Part shown: in pieces, positions 15,689 through 24,199 of the stretch | Numbering within the stretch: the stretch's first letter is position 1 | How the letters are laid out: each line of letters opens with the position of its first letter | Assembly (NCBI GenBank): GCA_963744105.1 | Contig: CAVUSJ010000010.1 | Coordinates: 85,981 to 149,980 of the forward strand | DNA from: DASUPK01 sp963744105 | Lineage (GTDB): Bacteria; Actinomycetota; Thermoleophilia; Solirubrobacterales; 70-9 | DNA length: 64,000 nucleotides | Direction: 5' to 3' | Translations under genes and position numbers: made by a program | The notes under the pieces: generated by a model | What the model was told of the DNA's origin: nothing | Database searches by the model: none | The model's input: only the letters and a program-made list of their open reading frames with translations

Positions 15689-17728
15689 GTGCGGATTCTT
15701 CTCAGCTACAGCTCCGACCTCTTCGATCCTCGGCTGCCTCTGGCCGAGCAGAAGCACCGTGGCTCCTCCGCCCACATCATCTCCCGGACGCTGCACGACT
15801 GCCTGGCGCGGCGTGGCGAGGTCACCTTCATCGACGCGGCCTCTCCCGAGGAGGTCGAGGGCGAGCGCTTCGACCTCTTCGTCGGCATCCTCCGCAACTT
15901 CTCCCGGATCCAGGAGCTGTGCGAGGTCGAACGCAGCATCCTGGTCGCCGTCAACATGCACCCGGCGGAGCACAACCGCCTGCTGCTCGACTTCGTCGTG
16001 CGGGAGGGGCTGCCGACGACCGCGATGCACTCGCTGGACCTCCACGACGTGGAGGCCCGCAGCCGGGACATCGATGCGGCCGACCTGATCCTCCTCTTCG
16101 GCAACGTCCGCACGCTCAACAGCTACGCGGAGAACGGGGTGCCAATCGAGAAGATCAAGCTCGTCAACGGCGGCTCGGACCTGCCCTTGGAGCGGGCCCC
16201 GGCCCGCGCGACGGAGAGCGAGGAAACGCAACTGGTCTATTGCGCGTCCGAGATCGGCCTCCGCAAGGGCTTCGACGTCCTCGAGAGCGCCGTGGCCGAT
16301 GCCGGCCTCGACCGGCTCGGCGCGCACCTCCACATCGTGGGGACGGCCTCATACGACCACTACCGGAAGCGGGTCGAGGAGCTCGCCGAGCGGCTCGGCC
16401 CTCGCGTCACCGATCACGGCTGGCTGCCGGCGAGCAGCGCCGAGTACCGGGAGCTGCTCGAGAACGCCGACTATCTCCTCTTCCCCTCCCTGGAGGAGGG
16501 CCAGGCCGGGACGATCCTCGACGCGATGGCCTGCGGGGTTATCCCGCTGATCAGCGAGAACTGCGGTGTCGACTTCGCGCCGCTCGGCTTCTGCGAGCTC
16601 GCGACCGCGTCCGGGCGGAACGTGGAGCTGCTGCGCGAGGCGTGCGGGCTGCCGGCGGATGAGCGGCAGCGCCTGCGGGAGAAGACGCTCGAGTACTTCG
16701 ACGAGTTCCACGGGGACTTCGAGTGGAAGATCGACGTCGCCGTCGGCGACCTCCTCGACGACGCTCCGAGGCCGCACGTCAGCGTCGTCCTGCCGGTCTA
16801 CAACAAGGAGGGCGTCCTGGCCGAGCTGCTCAGGCTCCTCGACCGCGCGCTGATCTCCTACGGGGCCGTGGACCTCTGCGTGATCCTCGACGGCTGCACG
16901 GACCACTCGGAGCGCGTGGCCCGTCGCTTCTTCCGCGACCGCGGCGACTATCCGGTCGAGATCCTCACGACGCCCAACATCTTCGAGGTGCGGAACAACA
17001 ACCTCGGCCTGCAGAGGGCCACCGGCCGCTACGCGATGATCGTCCAGGACGACAACTTCATCTACGACCCAGACTGCATCCTGGAGGCGGTCACCTTCAT
17101 GGAGAAGTCGAGCCGCGCCGCGATCGTCGGGGGCCTCGCGGGCGTCAACTATTACCCCAGGGAGACTCGCGGCCTGCAGGGCCCGGGTCAGGTCTACGCC
17201 GACGACAACGAGGTCTACTGGCGCCAGGACGCCGCGACGGACCCGGCGCTGACGCGCCGCATCTTCCAGGCGGACGCGTGCATGAGGGGGCCCCTCTTCA
17301 TCTCGAAGGAGTTCATGGAGGAGCACGGCTACCTGGACGAGGCCTTCGTCCCGCTCCACTGCGACGACATGGACCTCTGCTTCCGCGCCGCGTCGGTCGG
17401 CCGGAAGGTCTACGCGATCCTCATGGACGTCGAGAACGACTCGCTGACCATGAGGAGCTACGACTCCGAGAAGTCCCGCTGGTTCAGCGAGGTCGCGAAG
17501 CGCAACCTCGCCCTCTTCTACGAGCGCTGGACGCCGTCGACGGAGAAGGACTACCTCTGGATGCACCGGACGAGAATCGGCCGCAGGAAGGCGGTCGGCG
17601 AGACGGTGCTGGGGGCGCCGCAGCGAGCGCGCCGGCGCTACCTGGCGGCTCGGAGGCGATGGCTCAACACCCACCGCGCGATCGAGCTCGCCGCCGGAGC
17701 GAAGCGGCGCGTGCTGGGCGGAGTCTGA
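15689..17728 (+). CDS. Bifunctional GT4-GT2 glycosyltransferase fusion
   Basis: A 679-residue fusion of two glycosyltransferases. Residues 1 to about 350 are GT-B: LVYCASEIGLRKGFDVLESA, HLHIVGTASYDHY and the donor site SLEEGQAGTILDAMACG. Residues from about 360 are GT-A: HVSVVLPVYNKEGVLAELL, VILDGCTDHSERVA, YAMIVQDDNFIYDPDC (QDDN metal site) and LHCDDMDLCFRAASVG. The end is basic (RARRRYLAARRRWLN). Fused transferases often add two sugars in succession to one acceptor. GTG 15689 follows a GAAGGGAG ribosome site at a loose distance and about 50 bases of leader. Cytosolic, with no membrane helices. Confidence 0.87.
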   Translation: MRILLSYSSDLFDPRLPLAEQKHRGSSAHIISRTLHDCLARRGEVTFIDAASPEEVEGERFDLFVGILRNFSRIQELCEVERSILVAVNMHPAEHNRLLLDFVVREGLPTTAMHSLDLHDVEARSRDIDAADLILLFGNVRTLNSYAENGVPIEKIKLVNGGSDLPLERAPARATESEETQLVYCASEIGLRKGFDVLESAVADAGLDRLGAHLHIVGTASYDHYRKRVEELAERLGPRVTDHGWLPASSAEYRELLENADYLLFPSLEEGQAGTILDAMACGVIPLISENCGVDFAPLGFCELATASGRNVELLREACGLPADERQRLREKTLEYFDEFHGDFEWKIDVAVGDLLDDAPRPHVSVVLPVYNKEGVLAELLRLLDRALISYGAVDLCVILDGCTDHSERVARRFFRDRGDYPVEILTTPNIFEVRNNNLGLQRATGRYAMIVQDDNFIYDPDCILEAVTFMEKSSRAAIVGGLAGVNYYPRETRGLQGPGQVYADDNEVYWRQDAATDPALTRRIFQADACMRGPLFISKEFMEEHGYLDEAFVPLHCDDMDLCFRAASVGRKVYAILMDVENDSLTMRSYDSEKSRWFSEVAKRNLALFYERWTPSTEKDYLWMHRTRIGRRKAVGETVLGAPQRARRRYLAARRRWLNTHRAIELAAGAKRRVLGGV

Positions 17729-17729
17729 G

Positions 17730-18452
17730 TCAGGGCTGGCGCTCCCAGCTCTCCCAGATCCACGGATAGCTCCACATCTCCCGGTGCGTGCGGGAGAGCC
17801 CCTCCTGGATCGCTCGCCGCCTCGGCTCGGCGTCCGGCGCCTCCGGGTGGAACTGGATCTGCAGATAGCGAATGCGACCCGCCCGCCCGGCCGACAGCAG
17901 CCGCTCCAGCAGCTCGAACTCACCGCCCTCGATGTTGACCTTCAGCAGGTCAACCTCGTCGCGGTCCAGGCCGTCGATGACCTCGACGACGTCGCGGAGC
18001 TCGATCTCTTCCCGGTCCGCCTCGACCCCGACCGGCGTCACGACCGCTGACGAAGCCCCCTCGTCGACGAGGATCGAGTTGCGCCGGCTCTCGCCGCCCA
18101 GCCCGAAGCGATGGACCGTGACCAGCGGGTTGTGGGCGAAGCGGCCCGCGATCGCCTCCGCGAACGGCCCGACCGGCTCGAACACCTCGATCCGGCAGCC
18201 GAACCTGCAGAAGATGTCGGCCGCGAAGTTGCCGCGGTAGCCGCCCGCGTCGAGCACCAGCGAGCCGGGCTCGAGGTCGTAGTCGAGCCGCAGGGTCTCG
18301 TCGCCGCGGTCTGCGTACCACTGTCTCTCCCGCTGCTGCCGGCGCAGGGAGGCCCGCTCGTGCTCGGAGCGGTAGACGAAGGGGGCGAGGCGGGAGAGGG
18401 CCCCGGCGGCGAGCTCCAGGAATCGGCGTAGAGCGCGGCGCAGTCCGGTCAA
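17730..18452 (-). CDS. FkbM-family methyltransferase
   Basis: SAM-dependent methyltransferase of 240 residues: LVLDAGGYRGNFAADIF (motif I), CRIEVFEPVGPFAEAI and the FkbM signature VDLLKVNIEGGEFELLERLL. TTG 18452 overlaps the TGA of the ABC ATPase gene (TTGA), giving the start LTGLRRALRRFLEL; longer versions read back into the ATPase gene. It is the last gene of a minus-strand unit with the ABC exporter, so the modification is probably tied to the exported glycan, possibly as a chain-terminating methylation as known for some O-antigens (inference). It lies two bases from the convergent fusion glycosyltransferase. Confidence 0.83.
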   Translation of the reverse strand: MTGLRRALRRFLELAAGALSRLAPFVYRSEHERASLRRQQRERQWYADRGDETLRLDYDLEPGSLVLDAGGYRGNFAADIFCRFGCRIEVFEPVGPFAEAIAGRFAHNPLVTVHRFGLGGESRRNSILVDEGASSAVVTPVGVEADREEIELRDVVEVIDGLDRDEVDLLKVNIEGGEFELLERLLSAGRAGRIRYLQIQFHPEAPDAEPRRRAIQEGLSRTHREMWSYPWIWESWERQP

Positions 18453-19216
18453 GCCGGCTGCTCGGCGTAGCTCCTGGCCACCTCGCCGATCGACCCCCGC
18501 ATCCGGATCGACCCGCGGTCGAGCCACATCCCCGTCGAGCACACCGACTGGACCAGGTCGAGATCGTGGCTCATGAAGATGATCGTGCGTCCCTCGCGGT
18601 TGAGGCGGGCGAGGGCGGTCGCGCACTGCTCGCGGAACGAGTCGTCCACGACGGCGAGAACCTCGTCGAACACGTAGGTGTCCGCCGGGAAGCAGGTGGC
18701 GGTGGCGAAGGAGAGCCTTGCCTGCATGCCGCTCGAGTAGCGCTTCAGGGGCGTATCCATGTAGCGGTGGATTCCGGCGAAGTCGGTGATCGCATCCATC
18801 TCGTCCCGGATCGCCTTTCGGCTCAGCCCGAGGATAGTCCCGAGCAGCTCGACGTTCTCACGGCCGGTCAGCTCGGGATGGAAGCCCGCGCCGACCTCGA
18901 GCAGGGGGACCAGGCGCCCCCAGACCTCGATCTTCCCGGTGTCCTGCATCGCGATCCCCGCGATCAGCTGCGTGAGCGTCGACTTCCCGGAGCCGTTGGC
19001 GCCGACGATCCCGAAGAACTCCCCCCGGTGCACCTCGAAGCTGACATCGGTGAGCGCCCAGAACCGATCCCTGTCGTAGTCCCGGCGGACCAGGGTGCTG
19101 AGCGTGTGCTGGAGGCTCAACTCCTCCCCGAGGCCGTAGCTCTTCCCGACGCCCTGGCAGCGGAGGGCGAGATCTGTGGGGGCCTCCCCGCCGTTGAGGT
19201 CAGACGTAGTCGGCAA
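18449..19216 (-). CDS. ABC transporter ATP-binding protein, polysaccharide export (Wzt/TagH-like)
   Basis: A 255-residue ATPase energising export of a lipid-linked glycan. Walker A GANGSGKST is at residues 72-80, the signature is YSSGMQARLSF, Walker B is TYVFDEVLAVVD, and the H-loop is FMSHDL. The pre-Walker stretch (RRDYDRDRFWALTDVSFEV) and the GAGFHPELTGRENV Q-loop segment are typical of the polysaccharide subfamily. There is no C-terminal glycan-recognition domain as in E. coli O8/O9 Wzt, so it resembles TagH-type or simple exporters. It overlaps the permease gene by 17 nt. Confidence 0.92.
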   Translation of the reverse strand: MPTTSDLNGGEAPTDLALRCQGVGKSYGLGEELSLQHTLSTLVRRDYDRDRFWALTDVSFEVHRGEFFGIVGANGSGKSTLTQLIAGIAMQDTGKIEVWGRLVPLLEVGAGFHPELTGRENVELLGTILGLSRKAIRDEMDAITDFAGIHRYMDTPLKRYSSGMQARLSFATATCFPADTYVFDEVLAVVDDSFREQCATALARLNREGRTIIFMSHDLDLVQSVCSTGMWLDRGSIRMRGSIGEVARSYAEQPA

Positions 19217-20078
19217 AGCGGGTCTCCATCCGGCCGAACACGTACCAGCCCCCGATCACCATGAGGACGGTCTCCACCAGCGCGACGACGATCGCGAACA
19301 TGTCCGGCGAGCTCCCGAGCAGGGACCAGCGCCAGGCCTCGATCATCCCCGAGGCCGGGTTGAACGCGAGGACCTTGGCGAAGCTCCCGGCCGCGCTGAG
19401 CGGATAGCCGACAGGCGTCAGGAAGATCCCGGCCTGAACGATGAGCGGCGCCAGCGCGATCGCGTCGCGGAAGCGGCCTCCAAGCGCGGTGACGAGCAAT
19501 GTGAAGCCGAACGTCATGACCAGCAGCCAGGCGATCAGGATCGGCATCGCCAGGGCCTGGATCGAGAGGCTGCCGCTGACCGCGGCCGCGATCACGCTGG
19601 CCACCAGGACCACCCCGAGTGGGGGCAGCACCGAGATCAGCGTGCCCGTGACGAAGGCGAGGCGCGGACAGGGGCTGCGTCGCACCACCTGGAAGTTGGA
19701 CGGCAGAGCCGCCGGTGCAACCGTGATCGTCATCTGCACGTAGGTCCAGACCGCGAGGCCGGTCAGCGCGAAGACGACGTAGGGCACGCTTCCGGTGTCG
19801 ACGGTGGTCACCTTCGAGAAGGCGATCGAGACGGCCGCGAGCATTCCGAGCGGCTGCAGCACGAGCCAGAGCGGCCCGAGCGCCGACTGCTTGTACTTGG
19901 CCTTGATGTCGCGGAGGCCCATCATCCAGCCGACCCGCCGGCTCGTCCAGAGGGACGAGAGCCGGATTCGCCGCTTCATCGGGACGGCGACGCGCACGCT
20001 GGTGTCGACGAGGCCCATGGAGGCGCCGGCGAGGTCGGCCGCCGACGCGGCCTCGGCCTGTGTGGAGCTGGGGCTCAT
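19200..20078 (-). CDS. ABC-2 type polysaccharide export permease (Wzm/TagG-like)
   Basis: A 292-residue permease partner of the ATPase. It starts MSPSSTQAEAAS at ATG 20078 and has a cytoplasmic coupling segment (MMGLRDIKAKYKQSALGPLW), which is characteristic of Wzm/TagG, followed by six hydrophobic helices, for example PYVVFALTGLAVWTYVQMT and LSIQALAMPILIAWLLVMTF. The motif IFLTPVGYP is common in this family. A TAGACT box seven bases upstream suggests leaderless transcription of a permease-ATPase-FkbM unit. Because the ABC route synthesises the whole chain in the cytosol, no Wzy polymerase would be required. Confidence 0.9.
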   Translation of the reverse strand: MSPSSTQAEAASAADLAGASMGLVDTSVRVAVPMKRRIRLSSLWTSRRVGWMMGLRDIKAKYKQSALGPLWLVLQPLGMLAAVSIAFSKVTTVDTGSVPYVVFALTGLAVWTYVQMTITVAPAALPSNFQVVRRSPCPRLAFVTGTLISVLPPLGVVLVASVIAAAVSGSLSIQALAMPILIAWLLVMTFGFTLLVTALGGRFRDAIALAPLIVQAGIFLTPVGYPLSAAGSFAKVLAFNPASGMIEAWRWSLLGSSPDMFAIVVALVETVLMVIGGWYVFGRMETRFADYV

Positions 20079-20085
20079 GTCGTGG

Positions 20086-20091
20086 AGTCTA
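20086..20091 (-). promoter_or_regulatory. Putative leaderless -10 box (TAGACT) for the exporter unit
   Basis: On the minus strand TAGACT lies seven bases before ATG 20078. Confidence 0.5.
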
Positions 20092-20112
20092 GGTTCCGCC
20101 TGGTCGCCGGGC

Positions 20113-21102
20113 TCAGGGCAGCCCGATGCGCTCGAAGATCGCCGCGAAGCGGTGATCATAGGTGTGCTCGGCTCGGACGCGCCGGTATCCGGCGTCCGCC
20201 ACGCGGGCGCGCTCGTCCTCGTGGTCGAGCCACCAGCTCACCTGGGCGACGAGGTCGTCCGGGGACTCGAACAGGGCGATCTCCTTGCCAGGCGTCAGAT
20301 AGTCCTCGAGGTAGGCCACCCTGTCGGTGAGCAGGAAGCCGCCGCTGCCGGGGACCTCGAACGTGCGGCCCTTGATCTGGCTCTTGCGCTCCTCCTTCCT
20401 GCCGGTCAGCCTGCGCAGGAGGCGCACGGGGAGCCGTCCAGGCGTGAAGGCGCTCGAGAGGTTCAGGTTGATCCTGCTGGCGCCGAACACCCGGACCATC
20501 TCGTCGTGCTCGATCCGGCCACCGGGCCAGCCGAAGCCCCAGCAGCGGACGTCGATCCCCTCGGCTCGCAGGCGCTCCACGGTCGCGGGCCGGTCGCCGT
20601 AGGACTGCCCGATGAAGGTCACGTCGTACTCGAGCTCATCGGCGGTCCGGTCGTAGGCGTAGCGATTGCAGGCCCACTGCGAGAGGATCACGTTCTCGTA
20701 GCCGATCGCCTCGTACTTGGGAAGGGAGTCGCGGTCGGTCGTCACCGACCAGTCGAAGGCCGGGGCGAAGTGGCGGCTGAAGCGGTCGAAGCGCCAGTGG
20801 TCGTCGGTGAACCAGTTGACCGTGGGCCCGCCCGCACGGCTCACGCCCCGGATCGTGTCGGTGTCGATCTCGTCCTCGAAGAGGACGAAGAAGGAGAGAT
20901 CCGGCGAGGCCTCCTCGGCGGCGGCGAGCAGTCGGCGGTTCATCTCGCCCTTGCCGTGCGCCTTCTTCTCCGCCATGAAGTCGAAGGGGACCACCTCGTG
21001 GCCCATCCCGTCGAGGGCGCTGCGGAAGTTCGTCTCCTCGAAGCTCGGCCCGCGGGAGGGGTCGCCGTAGTCGTCGGCCATCGCCACGTAGAGGATCTTC
21101 AT
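20113..21102 (-). CDS. CgeB-like family glycosyltransferase
   Basis: A 329-residue protein with the CgeB arrangement. The N-terminal half starts MKILYVAMADDYGDPSRGPS and contains TVNWFTDDHWRFDRFSRHF and LSQWACNRYAYD. The C-terminal GT-B half contains YDVTFIGQSYGDRPATVERL, the SRINLNLSS segment, GRTFEVPGSGGFLLTDRVAYLEDYL, and PGKEIALFESPDDLVAQVSWWL. The FEVPGSGGFLLTD stretch is diagnostic of CgeB-like glycosyltransferases. It lies four bases downstream of the GT2 gene at 21107 and is co-directional with the exporter. Sugar unknown. Confidence 0.83.
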   Translation of the reverse strand: MKILYVAMADDYGDPSRGPSFEETNFRSALDGMGHEVVPFDFMAEKKAHGKGEMNRRLLAAAEEASPDLSFFVLFEDEIDTDTIRGVSRAGGPTVNWFTDDHWRFDRFSRHFAPAFDWSVTTDRDSLPKYEAIGYENVILSQWACNRYAYDRTADELEYDVTFIGQSYGDRPATVERLRAEGIDVRCWGFGWPGGRIEHDEMVRVFGASRINLNLSSAFTPGRLPVRLLRRLTGRKEERKSQIKGRTFEVPGSGGFLLTDRVAYLEDYLTPGKEIALFESPDDLVAQVSWWLDHEDERARVADAGYRRVRAEHTYDHRFAAIFERIGLP

Positions 21103-21106
21103 CGCG

Positions 21107-22042
21107 TCACCCGGTGATCCCCGCCGACGCCCGGCGGATCCGCGGCGCGACGCTGCTGACCGCCTTCGCGACTCCCGGCACCGTCATCGCCATCGCCGCC
21201 GCGAGCGAGAGCGGGCTGAGCCTGGTCTCCAGCGAGGCGCGGAACGAGCGGCGCGCGTCGCCCGAGCGGCCGAGCGCCGCCCGGCAATAGCCGATCATCA
21301 GCAGGTCGTGGGCGATGGTGCGGCGGACGAGCTCAGGGTCGCCGGGGAGCTCGGCGTAGCGCTGGTGAATCAGATGCTTGGTCTCCCAGATCTCGAGGGC
21401 GCGGTAGGAGAGGTTGCCGCCGTGCTCCCGAAGCCGGACGACGAGGCGCGGCTCGAAGTAGAAGGTCGCTCCCGCCGAGAGGGCGCGCATCCAGAACTCG
21501 TAGTCCTCGCCGACGAGCGGCTCGTAGCCGCCGAGGTCCAGGTAGAGCGAGCGCCGCACGACCGCGCTCGGATCCGCGATCAGGTTCTCGGGATACATCT
21601 CGCGCGCGAACGCTCGCGTGTCGAGCAGGCCGGTGTTCCGCGGGCGGACGTGGTCGCCGCTGGCGAGCCCGAACCGCTCCGCTCCGCCGAAGACCACGTC
21701 GATCTCGGGATGCCGCGCGAGCGCGTCGCATTGCCACTCGAGCTTGCGCGGCTCCCAGACGTCGTCCGCCGGGCAGAGCGCCACGTAGTCGCCCTTCGCC
21801 TCCCGGAAGCCCGTGTCGAACGCGCCCGGACAGCCGCGGTTCTCCTGGCCGATCAGGCGGACGCGATCGTCGTAGCCGTTCACGACGTCCACGGTCCCGT
21901 CCGTTGAGCCGTCGTCCACGACGATCACCTCGAGCGGCGCGAGCGTCTGGGCGAGGATCGCGTCGAGCGCCTCGGCGATGAAGCGCTCCTCGTTGTAGGC
22001 GGGGACGACGACGCTGATCGTGGGCCCCTGCGCGGCGGTCAT
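21107..22042 (-). CDS. Family 2 glycosyltransferase
   Basis: A 311-residue GT-A enzyme: ISVVVPAYNEERFIAEAL, LEVIVVDDGSTDGTVDVV, NRGCPGAFDTGFREAKGDYV, an ALCPADDVWEP metal site (ADD) and LVGEDYEFWMRALSAG, with the GEDYEFW catalytic region typical of this family. The C-terminal 80 residues carry a helical repeat-like stretch (IAHDLLMIGYCRAALGRSGDARRSF). First gene of a minus-strand pair with the CgeB-like enzyme; a TAACCT box seven bases upstream suggests a leaderless message. Confidence 0.87.
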   Translation of the reverse strand: MTAAQGPTISVVVPAYNEERFIAEALDAILAQTLAPLEVIVVDDGSTDGTVDVVNGYDDRVRLIGQENRGCPGAFDTGFREAKGDYVALCPADDVWEPRKLEWQCDALARHPEIDVVFGGAERFGLASGDHVRPRNTGLLDTRAFAREMYPENLIADPSAVVRRSLYLDLGGYEPLVGEDYEFWMRALSAGATFYFEPRLVVRLREHGGNLSYRALEIWETKHLIHQRYAELPGDPELVRRTIAHDLLMIGYCRAALGRSGDARRSFRASLETRLSPLSLAAAMAMTVPGVAKAVSSVAPRIRRASAGITG

Positions 22043-22049
22043 CCGCGGC

Positions 22050-22055
22050 AGGTTA
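22050..22055 (-). promoter_or_regulatory. Putative leaderless -10 box (TAACCT)
   Basis: On the minus strand TAACCT lies seven bases before ATG 22042, in a 17-base gap between divergent genes. Confidence 0.45.
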
Positions 22056-22059
22056 GGAC

Positions 22060-23196
22060 GTGCGAACCTTGCGCCCCTTGAAGGTCGGCCTCAACCTGCT
22101 GCATCTCGTGCCCGGCGAGACCGGCGGCTCGGAGATATACGCGAGGCGGCTCGTCCCCGCCCTGGCCGAGACCGGTCGCGTCGAGCTCGTCCTGCTCGCT
22201 TCCGTGGAGGGGGCTCCGGCGATCCGCGCGGAGCCGTGGGCCGGAAGCCTCGAGGTGCAGGAGCTGCCGGTCCGCGCGACCGGGCGGGGACGGCGGGTGA
22301 TGGCTGAGCAGCTCGCGCTGCCGCGGGCCGCCCGTCGTGCCGGGGTCGACCTGCTCCACAACCTGTTCAGCACGGCCCCGGCGCGCCCCGGCGTGCCCCA
22401 GGTGACCACCATCCACGATCTGATCTACCGCCGGTCTCCCGAGGCGCACTCGCGGCTCCGGAGGCTGGGGATGCGGGTCGTCGTTCCCCTCGCGGCGCGG
22501 CGATCGACGCGGATCATCGCGATCTCGGAGGCCACCAAGCGGGACGTCGTCTCCATGCTGGGCGTGGACCCGGCACGCGTGGACGTCGTCTACGAGGGTC
22601 CCGGCTTCTCCCCGGTTCCTCCCGCCTCCGAGGAGGAGATCCGCCGCCGCCACTCGCTCGGCGAGGCCCCGATCGTCCTCAGCGTCTCCGCCCACCGGCC
22701 GCATAAGAACCTCGAGCGGCTGATCGAGGCCGTCGCAGCCCTCGAGCAGCCCGCCGTCCTCGTCGTCCCGGGCTACGAGACGCCCTGGGAAGGCGAGATC
22801 GCCCGGCGCGTCCAGCGGGCCGGGGCGGAGATGCGAGTGCGCCTCCTCGGCTGGATCGGCGACGCGGAGCTGGAGGGCCTCTACGAATCCGCCGCCTGCC
22901 TCGCCTTCCCTTCCCTGGCGGAGGGGTTCGGGTTGCCGGTGCTGGAGGCGATGGCCCGCGGCCTGCCGGTTGCCTGCTCGAACACGACCTCGCTGCCCGA
23001 GGTGGCGGGTGAGGCCGCGCTCTACTTCGACCCGACGGACGTGGAGGCGATGCGCGATGCGATCGGGCGCCTGCTCGACGACCCCGCCCTGCGGCAGCGG
23101 CTGGCCGCCGCCGGCCGGAAGCGGGCGGCGTCGTTCACCTGGGAGCGTGCGGCCGAGGGCACCATCTCCTCCTACGAGCGCGCCCTGGCGAGCTGA
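22060..23196 (+). CDS. Family 4 glycosyltransferase (mannosyltransferase-like)
   Basis: A 378-residue GT-B enzyme with the full family signature: GLNLLHLVPGETGGSEIYAR, TTIHDLIYRRSP, IIAISEATKRDVVSML, VLSVSAHRPHKNLERLIEA, and the donor region SLAEGFGLPVLEAMARGLPV followed by SNTTSLPEVAGEAALYFDP. This type (with HPHKN and SLPEVAG) includes many mannosyl- and rhamnosyltransferases. GTG 22060 is close to the divergent gene; TTG 22069 is a possible alternative. Its end overlaps the end of the convergent gene by 25 nt. Confidence 0.9.
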   Translation: MRTLRPLKVGLNLLHLVPGETGGSEIYARRLVPALAETGRVELVLLASVEGAPAIRAEPWAGSLEVQELPVRATGRGRRVMAEQLALPRAARRAGVDLLHNLFSTAPARPGVPQVTTIHDLIYRRSPEAHSRLRRLGMRVVVPLAARRSTRIIAISEATKRDVVSMLGVDPARVDVVYEGPGFSPVPPASEEEIRRRHSLGEAPIVLSVSAHRPHKNLERLIEAVAALEQPAVLVVPGYETPWEGEIARRVQRAGAEMRVRLLGWIGDAELEGLYESAACLAFPSLAEGFGLPVLEAMARGLPVACSNTTSLPEVAGEAALYFDPTDVEAMRDAIGRLLDDPALRQRLAAAGRKRAASFTWERAAEGTISSYERALAS

Positions 23197-24197
23197 GCGG
23201 CGGCGTCGATTCCGGCGATCGCCTGCTCCGGGCCGAAGCGGGCGATCAGCTCGTCCATCGGCGCCGATGACGAGCGCGCGCGGAGGGCCTCGGCCAGCTC
23301 AGCGGCGGTCTCATAGGGCGTGACCGGCAGCCCGTCGAAGTCCGGCGAGTAGAGGGGCGCGCGAACGACCACCGGGACGCCGTAGGCGAGCGCCTCGATG
23401 ATCGCGGTCGGCTGCGCCTCCTTCCCGGTGGAGGGGACGATCAGGGTGTCGATCGAGCCGAGGAACCCCGGCACGTCGTTCGTCTCCCCTATCAGGCGGA
23501 CGCGGTCGCCCAGGCCGAGCTCCGCGATCCGCCGGTCCACGCGCGCCGCGTAGTCGGCGTCCTGCCGCCCTCCGGCGACCATGAGGTTCTTCCAGGCCGG
23601 CGCGGCGGCGGGATCGGCGAGCTCCTCGATCAGCTCGACGACCCCCTTCTCGGGGATCAGCCGCGCCATCACCCCGAGCGTCGGCTCGCTGTGGGCGGGC
23701 GTGAGCACCCGCTCGCCGCGCGCCCGCTCGAAGTCCTCGCGTGCCAGGAAGTTGTTGATCTTCGTCACCTGCGCGCCCGGCAGCGCCTTCTCATACTCCT
23801 GAGCGGCGTTGGCTCCGATCGCGACCAGCCCGCCCCAGCGACGGTAGGCGAGGCGGGCGGTCGGTCGCGCGGCGGTGTCGCGCTCATGTGCCACGTAGAC
23901 GATCGCGGGACCGCCGGAGCGGGGGGCGGCCGCGTGGAGGAAGGCGTGCGCCCGGGGGTGGTTCCCGACCACGATCGCGCTCGAGTCGAGCCCGGCGAGG
24001 AAGCGACGGGTCCGCCGGATCGCTGGCAGCACCTTGGGGTTCCACGGGGCGGGCTTGGGGAGGCGGAGATCCTCCACGACCTGGGCCTTTCGGCCCGTCT
24101 CGCGCAGCGCCTCCACCAGCCGCAGCCCGAAGCGTTGCCCGCCGCCGTGGATCTCGGCGTGGTCGAGCAGCCAGACATCGCCAGTCCGGGCTGGCAC
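23172..24197 (-). CDS. Family 4 glycosyltransferase
   Basis: A 341-residue GT-B enzyme started at GTG 24197, two bases beyond the stop of the DUF2142 gene: VPARTGDVWLLDHAEIHGGG, the typical GGGQ-type acceptor loop. Further on are IVYVAHERDTAARP, TLGVMARLIPEKGVVELIEEL, NLMVAGGRQDADY, and a donor site with EAQPTAIIEALAYGVPVVV. Longer upstream reading would run back through the membrane protein gene in another frame and is not credible. Cytosolic; donor unknown. Confidence 0.86.
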   Translation of the reverse strand: MPARTGDVWLLDHAEIHGGGQRFGLRLVEALRETGRKAQVVEDLRLPKPAPWNPKVLPAIRRTRRFLAGLDSSAIVVGNHPRAHAFLHAAAPRSGGPAIVYVAHERDTAARPTARLAYRRWGGLVAIGANAAQEYEKALPGAQVTKINNFLAREDFERARGERVLTPAHSEPTLGVMARLIPEKGVVELIEELADPAAAPAWKNLMVAGGRQDADYAARVDRRIAELGLGDRVRLIGETNDVPGFLGSIDTLIVPSTGKEAQPTAIIEALAYGVPVVVRAPLYSPDFDGLPVTPYETAAELAEALRARSSSAPMDELIARFGPEQAIAGIDAAAQLARARS

Positions 24198-24199
24198 GC

